The notes under the pieces were generated by a model. It had not been told where the DNA came from. It did no database searches and saw nothing but the letters and a program-made list of their open reading frames with translations. Positions 1 to 4,389 of a DNA stretch of 5,341 nt are shown here, in pieces. The translations under genes were made by a program, and so were the position numbers. This DNA is from Bacteroidales bacterium UBA6229 (lineage in GTDB: Bacteria > Bacteroidota > Bacteroidia > Bacteroidales > F082). The stretch covers positions 2,974 through 8,314 of the forward strand of contig DJWN01000142.1 in assembly GCA_002440975.1 (NCBI GenBank), written 5' to 3'. The first letter of the stretch is position 1; every line of letters starts with the position of its first letter.

Positions 1-941
1 CGCAGCATGCCAAGTCGCCAGGCCATCAGTTGTGCCTTAGTAATTTCGGTGGCTGTTTCGGCAAGCTTTTTCTGCTGTAGCTGAAATGCTGCCAGTGGTT
101 TGTTAAATTGTTTGCGTTCCAAACTATAGCGTAGCGCAGCATCATAGCAATCGAGGGCAGCACCCACAGCCCCCCAGGCAATGCCATAGCGTGCGCTATT
201 GAGGCACATCATAGGACCTTTGAGTCCTTTGATATTGGGCAGCAGATTGGCTTTTGGAACTTTTACTTCATCAAAAACAAGCTCACCTGTTATGGAAGCC
301 CTGAGCGACCATTTGCCATGCGTTTCGGGTGCTGTGAATCCTTTCATCCCCTTTTCGACGATCAGGCCGCGAATAATACCTTGTTCATCTTTTGCCCAAA
401 CAACAGCGATATCAGCAATGGCAGCATTAGTAATCCACATCTTGGCACCGTTGAGGATTACATGATCGCCGGCATCGCGGAGACGTGTCTCCATGCCTCC
501 GGGATTGGAACCATGGTTGGGTTCGGTGAGGCCAAAGCAGCCGATCAGCTCTCCTTTCGCAAGCTGCGGAAGATAGCGTTGACGCTGTTCTTCGCTGCCA
601 AAGGCATAAATGGGATACATCACCAGCGATGACTGCACAGAGGCAGCCGAACGGATACCGGAATCGCCGCGTTCCAGCTCTTGCATGATAAGCCCGTAAG
701 CCATTTGGTCGAGGCCGGCACAGCTATATTGTTCGGGCAGGTAAGGGCCAAAAGCACCCAGATCACCCATCTCCTTAAAAAGATGAATCGGAAATTCGGC
801 GCGTTGGGCATAGTCCTCAATGATAGGTTTTACGGATCGGTTTACCCAATCGCGGATGGAGGAACGGATGATTTTATGTTCTTCCGAAAGAAGCTCGTCA
901 AGATTGAAATAATCCAGGGCTGTATAATTGCTGCTGCTCAT
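1..941 (-). CDS. gcdH: Glutaryl-CoA dehydrogenase (acyl-CoA dehydrogenase family), C-terminus cut by window edge
   Basis: FAD flavoenzyme of the acyl-CoA dehydrogenase superfamily. The family oxidatively decarboxylates glutaryl-CoA to crotonyl-CoA in lysine and tryptophan breakdown, in the cytoplasm, passing electrons to ETF. The 313 visible residues, read from the ATG at 941, match GCDH nearly end to end. The N-terminal helical domain ends in ELERGDSGIRSA (88-99), keeping the equivalents of the human substrate-carboxylate residues Glu87, Arg94 and Ser95 (here E90, R97, S98). SVQSSLVM (101-108) and GSEEQRQRYLPQLAKGE (115-131) follow, then the flavin-domain motifs CFGLTEP (135-141) and WITN (169-172). 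RYGIAWG (251-257) and RKQFNKPL (276-283) open the C-terminal domain. The catalytic glutamate lies beyond the window, so activity cannot be confirmed. No stop or frameshift is seen. A TAnnTTTG box lies 19 bp upstream. Other acyl-CoA dehydrogenases are less likely because the GCDH-specific segment around 90-108 is intact. Confidence 0.93.
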   Translation of the reverse strand, partial: MSSSNYTALDYFNLDELLSEEHKIIRSSIRDWVNRSVKPIIEDYAQRAEFPIHLFKEMGDLGAFGPYLPEQYSCAGLDQMAYGLIMQELERGDSGIRSAASVQSSLVMYPIYAFGSEEQRQRYLPQLAKGELIGCFGLTEPNHGSNPGGMETRLRDAGDHVILNGAKMWITNAAIADIAVVWAKDEQGIIRGLIVEKGMKGFTAPETHGKWSLRASITGELVFDEVKVPKANLLPNIKGLKGPMMCLNSARYGIAWGAVGAALDCYDAALRYSLERKQFNKPLAAFQLQQKKLAETATEITKAQLMAWRLGML

Positions 942-960
942 AGGCTTTGAAGTTTGAGTG

Positions 961-968
961 CAAAGATA
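961..968 (-). promoter_or_regulatory. Bacteroidota -7 box upstream of the glutaryl-CoA dehydrogenase gene
   Basis: Read on the minus strand this is TATCTTTG, an exact match to the Bacteroidota -7 consensus TAnnTTTG. It ends 19 bp before the ATG at 941, which would give a short leader of roughly a dozen bases. No TTG was found at the expected -33 distance, so the call rests on the -7 box and its position only. Confidence 0.45.
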
Positions 969-1064
969 ATGAAAGTGATGGGTCGTGGATGAGTGGAGAT
1001 GTTTTGGTTGTTAAGGTTTTTGGGGTTGTTGGTAAACAATAGATTTTGGTGTTTTTTGCATTGA
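969..1064. other. Gene-free spacer between the dehydrogenase promoter and the repeat island
   Basis: No coding region is supported here. The plus strand is strikingly poor in C: positions 985-1058 contain a single C (1037), with runs of G and T. It resembles neither repeat type that follows, and no hairpin or known motif was recognised. Confidence 0.5.
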
Positions 1065-1310
1065 TTAAGATGTCAGGGCACTGCCCCTCTAAAATCATTA
1101 AACTGCTGCTGCTATTAAGATGTCAGGGCGCTGCCCCTCTGAAATCATTAACCTGCTGCTGCTAATAAGATGTCAGGGCCCTGCCCCTTTTGTTCAGTGA
1201 AGAAAAGAAACAAGCTGCGTAATCACAAATCGATGTTAGCCATAACATTATCGCAGAAATTATCAATTTTTCGAATCCCACAATGGGTCTTAGCCCTGAC
1301 ATCTTCGTAG
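1065..1310 (+). repeat. Long direct repeat, copy A (partner at 2378-2626)
   Basis: This stretch covers all three type L units, the unique spacer, the degenerate first type R unit and the start of the next. It aligns to 2378-2626 with six substitutions and one 3-nt indel by my hand alignment. The indel lies in the CTG run before the third type L unit. After this point the two blocks use different type R subtypes. The copies are about 1.31 kb apart and enclose the expanded array and the transposase gene. Confidence 0.9.
1067..1191 (+). repeat. REP-like array, type L, block 1 (three units, 50-bp period)
   Basis: Three direct copies begin with AAGATGTCAGGGC at 1067, 1117 and 1167. Each continues NCT-GCCCCT, where N is A, G or C in successive copies. 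The core folds as AGGGC paired with G(C)CCCT, a five-pair stem with one bulged C and a 3-nt loop. Between cores lie an ATCATTAA segment and a short (CTG)n run. The third copy diverges after the hairpin into a ~43-bp unique spacer (1192-1234) that is repeated exactly in block 2. The core is the reverse complement of the core in the array beginning at 1235, so the two arrays face each other. Confidence 0.9.
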
Positions 1311-1793
1311 AAAATAGATATTTTAACGAATCCCAAAGGGGCGTTAGCCCTGACATCTTCATAGGAAACAGATATATCAACAAATCCCAAAAGGGGCGTA
1401 GCCCTGACATCTTTATAGGAAACAGATATATCAACAAATCCCAAAGGGGCGTTAGCCCTGACATCTTCATAGCAGAAAATTGAAATACCAACAAATCCCA
1501 CAAGGGGCGTAGCCCTGACATCTTCGTAGAAAATAGATATTTTAACGAATCCCAAAGGGGCGTTAGCCCTGACATCTTTATAGGAAACAGATATATCAAC
1601 AAATCCCACAAGGGGCGTTAGCCCTGACATCTTCGTAGAAAATAGATATTTTAACGAATCCCAAAGGGGCGTTAGCCCTGACATCTTTATAGGAAACAGA
1701 TATATCAACAAATCCCACAAGGGGCGTTAGCCCTGACATCTTATTAGAAGAATTAGATATTTCAATGAATCCAAAATGGGGCGTTAGCCATGC
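1235..1793 (-). repeat. REP-like array, type R, block 1 (about 11 units, 54-57-bp period)
   Basis: Unit junctions GCCCTGACATCTT begin at 1293, 1347, 1401, 1455, 1512, 1566, 1621, 1675 and 1730. A degenerate unit opens the array (1239, GCCATAACATT) and another closes it (1787, GCCATGCCACC). Steps are 54, 54, 54, 54, 57, 54, 55, 54, 55 and 57 bp. Most junctions are preceded by GGGGCG(T)TA. On the minus strand the core is AAGATGTCAGGGC-TAAC-GCCCC, the same bulged hairpin as the type L units, on the same strand as the transposase gene to its right. The sequence between hairpins comes in recurring subtypes: one with the palindrome AAAATAGATATTTT, one with GGAAACAGATATATCAAC, one with GCAGAAAATTGAAATACC. 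Because 54 is a multiple of three, open frames run through on both strands, but they look like by-products. Confidence 0.92.
1512..1729. repeat. Exact 109-bp tandem duplication inside the type R array
   Basis: Positions 1512-1620 and 1621-1729 are identical by direct reading. Each holds one AAAATAGATATTTT-type unit followed by one GATATATC-type unit. The unit of duplication is therefore a dimer of two subtypes, pointing to a recent expansion by slippage or unequal recombination. Confidence 0.88.
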
Positions 1794-1821
1794 CACCCTC
1801 TAAAATCTAATCACCAAATAG

Positions 1822-2283
1822 CTATTCAATCCATTCAAACAGATATTTAGGATTATATTCAATCTCAAACTTTTCTAATAAATCAAGGTATTCTTCCCTG
1901 AAGGTTCTTTTTTTGTGGTGTTCGGGTTGATTCAATATATATTTGACAACATGATCAATCTGTGATTTTGAATACGAAAAGGCTCCATAACCTACTTGCC
2001 AATTAAATTTTCCTGGTAAATAACGTTTTTCATTTAACCATTTTGAAGATCCTGATTTGATTTGCTCGACTAACTTAGATACGGAAATTGTAGGATGAAT
2101 GCTAACCAAAATATGCACATGATCAGGATTGCAATAAATGGCGTAGGTTTTGGAATCGTGATTAGTAACAATACCTGATATGACTTTTTCGATCTCATCA
2201 CGAAATGTTTCTTTTATAAGGTTTGCTCTTCCTTTAACAGCAAAAACAAATTGGACATAGAGTTGGGTGTATGAATTTGCCAT
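1822..2283 (-). CDS. IS200-like / REP-associated (RAYT-type) Y1 transposase
   Basis: A 153-residue single-domain HUH endonuclease of the Y1 transposase family (COG1943), which nicks and joins single-stranded DNA at hairpins through a 5'-phosphotyrosine. The core runs from YTQLYVQFVFAV (5-16) through the HUH motif NPDHVHILV (52-60; metal ligands H55 and H57). The helix ISVSKLVEQIKSGSSKW (66-82) follows, then GYGAFSYSKSQ (98-108). In VVKYILNQPEHH (112-123), Y115 is the predicted nucleophile and Q119 a likely metal ligand. All key residues are present, so it appears intact. The charged tail (124-153) is usual for the Bacteroidota form. An upstream in-frame ATG at 2322 would add 13 residues, but it falls inside the predicted -7 box and the family normally begins MAN-, so 2283 is preferred. 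No partner tnpB is present. The gene lies between two arrays of palindromic repeats that are plausible substrates or progeny; that link is inferred. Confidence 0.93.
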   Translation of the reverse strand: MANSYTQLYVQFVFAVKGRANLIKETFRDEIEKVISGIVTNHDSKTYAIYCNPDHVHILVSIHPTISVSKLVEQIKSGSSKWLNEKRYLPGKFNWQVGYGAFSYSKSQIDHVVKYILNQPEHHKKRTFREEYLDLLEKFEIEYNPKYLFEWIE

Positions 2284-2319
2284 TTTCGTTGATTGTTTTG
2301 TGATTGGAATTATTTTGGA

Positions 2320-2351
2320 CAAAAATAAAAATTGAAGACAAACCTAAACAA
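2320..2351 (-). promoter_or_regulatory. Bacteroidota promoter for the Y1 transposase gene
   Basis: On the minus strand TATTTTTG (2327-2320) fits the -7 consensus TAnnTTTG, and a TTG (2351-2349) lies 21 bp upstream, within the usual -33/-7 spacing. Transcription would begin near 2313 and leave a leader of about 30 bases before the ATG at 2283. This also argues against the longer start at 2322. Confidence 0.5.
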
Positions 2352-2377
2352 TAAATTCTGTTATTTTTCTAGCTTGT

Positions 2378-2626
2378 TTAAGATGTCAGGGCACTGCCCC
2401 TCTAAAATCATTAACCTACTGCTGCTATTAAGATGTCAGGGCGCTGCCCCTCTGAAATCATTAACCTGCTGCTGCTGCTGCTAAGATGTCAGGGCGCTGC
2501 CCCTTTTGTTCAGTGAAGAAAAGAAACAAGCTGCGTAATCACAAATCGATGTTAGCCATAATATTATCGCAGAAATTATCAATTTTTCGAATCCCACAAT
2601 GGGTCTTAGCCCTGACATCTTCGTAG
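2378..2626 (+). repeat. Long direct repeat, copy B (partner at 1065-1310)
   Basis: The second copy of the composite block start, immediately upstream of the transposase promoter. It carries the longer CTG tract, GGGCGCT instead of GGGCCCT in the third hairpin, and AATATTA instead of AACATTA in the degenerate unit. Recombination between copies A and B would delete the transposase gene together with the larger array. Confidence 0.9.
2380..2507 (+). repeat. REP-like array, type L, block 2 (three units)
   Basis: Three copies of AAGATGTCAGGGC-NCT-GCCCC begin at 2380, 2430 and 2483, with N being A, G and G. The first step is 50 bp and the second 53 bp, because the CTG run before the third copy is longer (five CTG against three in block 1, with a neighbouring triplet lost). 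The hairpin and bulge match block 1. A ~43-bp spacer (2508-2550), identical to 1192-1234, links this array to the opposed array that follows. Confidence 0.9.
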
Positions 2627-2787
2627 CAGAAAATTGAAATACCAACAAATCCCAAAAGGGGCGTTAGCCCTGACATCTTCGTAGGAAACAGATATATCAA
2701 CAAATCCCAAAGGGGCGTTAGCCCTGACATCTTCATAGGAAACAGATATATCAACAAATCCCAAAAGGGGCGTTAGCCCTGACATCT
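2551..2787 (-). repeat. REP-like array, type R, block 2 (about five units)
   Basis: Junctions lie at 2555 (degenerate, GCCATAATATT), 2609, 2667, 2721 and 2776, with steps of 54, 58, 54 and 55 bp. Subtypes between hairpins are the GAAATACC type once and the GATATATC type twice; the AAAATAGATATTTT subtype seen in block 1 is absent. The last copy stops within the core at ACATCT (2787) and unrelated AT-rich sequence follows. As in block 1, the hairpin core reads AAGATGTCAGGGC on the minus strand, opposite to the type L units. Confidence 0.9.
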
Positions 2788-2864
2788 AATCTATCTTTCT
2801 GGCCAGCTTATCAATTTAATCGGAAGGCATGTTTGAATAAATCTCTTCAAAAATAAAATTCCAT

Positions 2865-2872
2865 TACTTTAG
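2865..2872 (+). promoter_or_regulatory. Possible -7 box for the SDR/YCII operon
   Basis: TACTTTAG matches six of seven conserved positions if one base is inserted before the final G (consensus TAnnTTTG), and lies 19 bp before the ATG at 2892. A perfect TATATTTG also occurs at 2880-2887, but it is only 4 bp from the start codon, which would make the message nearly leaderless. No convincing -33 element accompanies either. A promoter is expected in this gap because the repeat island ends at 2787. Confidence 0.3.
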
Positions 2873-2891
2873 CAAAACATATATTTGCTGA

Positions 2892-3554
2892 ATGAATAAT
2901 ACTTTTACTATTATTGGCTCAACAGGCCTGATCGGGAGCGAACTGCTCAAACTTTTGCTAAATGACGAATCTGTTCACATAATACGTCCCCTTAACCGTA
3001 GGTCTGTCGTATTGGAAAATGACAAAATTCAACAAAAAATCATTGACTTCCAGGACGAAGCAGCCTTCAGAGAGGCCATTGCAGGAAGCAAAGCCGTGTT
3101 TGTTTGCGTGGGCACAACCAGCAAAAAAGTAAAAGGCGACCAAAATGCCTATCGAAAAGTAGATTATGACATTCCTGTAAAGGCCGCACAATATTGTTCC
3201 GAAACCAAAGTGGAAAAACTACTAATCGTTTCTTCCATTGGTGCCAGCAGCAAGAGTCGGAATTTCTATACCAAACTTAAAGGCGAAATGGAAGAGGCGG
3301 TTGCCGGCTTTGAGTTGCCTTCCACAGTTTTTTTCCGGCCCTCCATGCTTTTGGGAGCCAGACAGGAATTTCGCTTGGGTGAGGCAATCGGAAAAGCCCT
3401 GATGAAACCTTTAAGCGTTTTGCTGCCGGAAAATTACAAAGCTGTTCAGGCCGCTTTTGTAGCTAAGGCGATGCTACTTGCAGCCAAAAGTAAGATGAGC
3501 GGCCACCAAGTGTTACACCTGAAAGAAATGAGACAATTAGCTGAATCACAATAA
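2892..3554 (+). CDS. TIP30/HTATIP2-like atypical short-chain dehydrogenase (NAD(P)-binding)
   Basis: A 220-residue Rossmann-fold protein of the atypical SDR group related to TIP30/HTATIP2. The N-terminal beta strand and glycine-rich loop read TIIGSTGLIGSELL (6-19; GxxGxxG at G9, G12, G15). PLNRR (33-37) after the second strand suggests recognition of the NADPH phosphate. VFVCVGTT (69-76) is the fourth-strand cofactor contact. LLIVSSIGAS (110-119) and FYTKLKGEMEE (125-135) supply the SDR Ser and the Y126-x3-K130 pair. FFRPSMLLGARQEFRLGE (147-164) is the stretch most diagnostic of the TIP30 group. No signal peptide, so it is probably cytoplasmic. Bacterial substrates of this group are unknown and none is proposed. 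The stop is 8 bp before the next start, so the two genes are probably cotranscribed. Length is normal and no disruption is seen. Confidence 0.88.
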   Translation: MNNTFTIIGSTGLIGSELLKLLLNDESVHIIRPLNRRSVVLENDKIQQKIIDFQDEAAFREAIAGSKAVFVCVGTTSKKVKGDQNAYRKVDYDIPVKAAQYCSETKVEKLLIVSSIGASSKSRNFYTKLKGEMEEAVAGFELPSTVFFRPSMLLGARQEFRLGEAIGKALMKPLSVLLPENYKAVQAAFVAKAMLLAAKSKMSGHQVLHLKEMRQLAESQ

Positions 3555-3562
3555 TTTCAATC

Positions 3563-4027
3563 ATGAAAAATATTGCTTTTCTTATTGTTATTCTCAATTT
3601 GACAAGTGCTTCGCTAATAGCGCAACAGCACGAAAAACAATATGATTCCCTTTTGGCAAACCAACTGGATGCTGATGCTTATGGCAACAGTGCCTATACC
3701 TTTGTAATGCTGCGAACCAGAAGCATATTGGAAGAAAACAAACAAATCAGAGACAGTCTGTTTGCCGGTCATATGGCGAATATGGGCGTAATGGCAGAGG
3801 CAGGCAAACTGGTTTTGGCCGGACCGTTTTACACAAATAACAAAGATCAGTTCCGAGGGATTTTTATTATCAACAGCACCGACACCACAGAAGTGAGAGA
3901 ATTGTTGAAAGCAGATCCGGCCATAAATTACGGGCTGTTGCAGGCTGATCTGTATCCCTGGTATGGATCGGCAGCACTTAAATTGCTCAATGATAACCAC
4001 CAACGCATTCAAAAAGAGGATTTTTAG
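3563..4027 (+). CDS. Exported YCII-related domain protein
   Basis: A 154-residue protein with an N-terminal signal peptide (a Lys, then hydrophobic IAFLIVILNLTSASLIA, residues 4-20, with likely cleavage before QQ at 21). The mature part is a ferredoxin-like YCII domain. YTFVMLRTR (45-53) is the first strand, AGHMANMGVMAEAGKLVLAGPF (68-89) carries the conserved His70 and the GPF turn, DQFRGIFII (95-103) is the next strand, and ADPAINYGLLQADLYPWYG (117-135) is the typical C-terminal segment. YciI proteins are usually small cytosolic proteins of uncertain enzymatic role, so export is notable; several Bacteroidota carry such forms. It begins 8 bp after the SDR stop with no promoter in the gap. 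The C-terminal tail after 136 is charged and not part of the domain. Its function cannot be assigned. Confidence 0.87.
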   Translation: MKNIAFLIVILNLTSASLIAQQHEKQYDSLLANQLDADAYGNSAYTFVMLRTRSILEENKQIRDSLFAGHMANMGVMAEAGKLVLAGPFYTNNKDQFRGIFIINSTDTTEVRELLKADPAINYGLLQADLYPWYGSAALKLLNDNHQRIQKEDF

Positions 4028-4033
4028 CTGAAA

Positions 4034-4073
4034 TTGCCTTGAAACCTGAGGCTGATTCTAAGAGGCAGTTTTT
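4034..4073 (+). terminator. Weak candidate terminator after the SDR/YCII operon
   Basis: TTGCCTT (4034-4040) can pair with GAGGCAG (4062-4068), a seven-pair stem that includes two G-U pairs and has a long loop of about 21 nt. TTTTT follows directly (4069-4073). Position is right, 7 nt after the stop codon, but the long loop makes it marginal. Confidence 0.3.
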
Positions 4074-4234
4074 ATTAGTCTCATACCTTGTGGAATAACT
4101 TCTATTTGGTTTGTTATACCCTTATTTTTTCAAGCTTATAGCTGTTTAATTCAAACAACAACAAATCGTTTCTGCGGTAAACAACCGATTGATTTTACGA
4201 ATATTCTGGTAGAAGTATCTGCTCCGGCCAAAAC

Positions 4235-4242
4235 TACTTTTG
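4235..4242 (+). promoter_or_regulatory. Candidate -7 box upstream of the broken beta-propeller gene
   Basis: TACTTTTG is an exact match to TAnnTTTG. No TTG lies at the -33 distance. If used, it would give a leader of about 130 bases containing the hairpin at 4330-4356. Confidence 0.25.
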
Positions 4243-4320
4243 TTGCTGTTGAAACCTGATAATTTAAAAGACAGACTAAAATTATTTTCACAGCTACTTC
4301 TGCTTGCTATCCTGATTTTT

Positions 4321-4389
4321 TGAGGTTTTCAACACTTCTGCAAGCCTGAAGTGCTGTGATTTTTTAAACAATAACACATGAAAACCTCA
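4321..4389 (+). promoter_or_regulatory. Perfect 11-bp inverted repeat covering a start codon
   Basis: TGAGGTTTTCA (4321-4331) is the exact reverse complement of TGAAAACCTCA (4379-4389). The right arm includes the TG of the ATG at 4378-4380 and the first three codons. In RNA this stem would enclose the terminator-like hairpin (they share only 4330-4331) and hide the start codon. This could be a translational or attenuation switch, or an accident; no ligand or regulator is suggested. Confidence 0.4.
4330..4365 (+). terminator. Intrinsic-terminator-like hairpin just upstream of the 4378 start
   Basis: CAACACTTC (4330-4338) pairs with GAAGTGCTG (4348-4356): nine positions with one A-C mismatch and a 9-nt loop, with a T6 run at 4360-4365. 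It ends only 12 bp before the ATG at 4378, so it is either the end of upstream transcription or, if transcription of the next gene begins further up, an attenuator in its leader. Confidence 0.5.

Larger units (their letters stand above)
4028..4377. other. 350-bp intergenic region without a supported gene
   Basis: No credible reading frame occurs on either strand. The region holds a weak hairpin plus T-run just after the YCII gene, a TACTTTTG box at 4235-4242, and a stronger hairpin plus T-run just before the next gene. The 11-mer TTGAAACCTGA occurs twice, at 4039-4049 and 4249-4259, which may be chance. No tRNA or recognised riboswitch was seen. Confidence 0.6.

Noticed and set aside
199..950. 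Plus-strand frames of 88-104 codons opposite the dehydrogenase
   Set aside because: They lie antisense to a continuous, strongly recognisable glutaryl-CoA dehydrogenase and encode nothing recognisable.
1235..1793. Possible CRISPR array because of regular 54-57-bp spacing
   Set aside because: The segments between the conserved cores are themselves repeated subtypes rather than unique spacers, the core is only a short hairpin, and no cas gene is present.
1162..1796. Several overlapping minus-strand and plus-strand open frames of 60-165 codons within the type R array
   Set aside because: They are translations of the 54-bp palindromic repeat in different frames, present on both strands, with no start signals and no recognisable fold.
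1822..2283. A complete IS200/IS605 element with tnpB
   Set aside because: No tnpB-like frame or accessory gene is present, and the flanks are repeat arrays on both sides rather than single left-end and right-end hairpins.
2539..2757. Minus-strand 72-codon frame in block 2
   Set aside because: Same repeat-derived sequence as in block 1; no independent evidence of coding.
3614..4012. 132-codon minus-strand frame opposite the YCII gene
   Set aside because: Antisense shadow of a gene with clear domain motifs; no start context or family resemblance.
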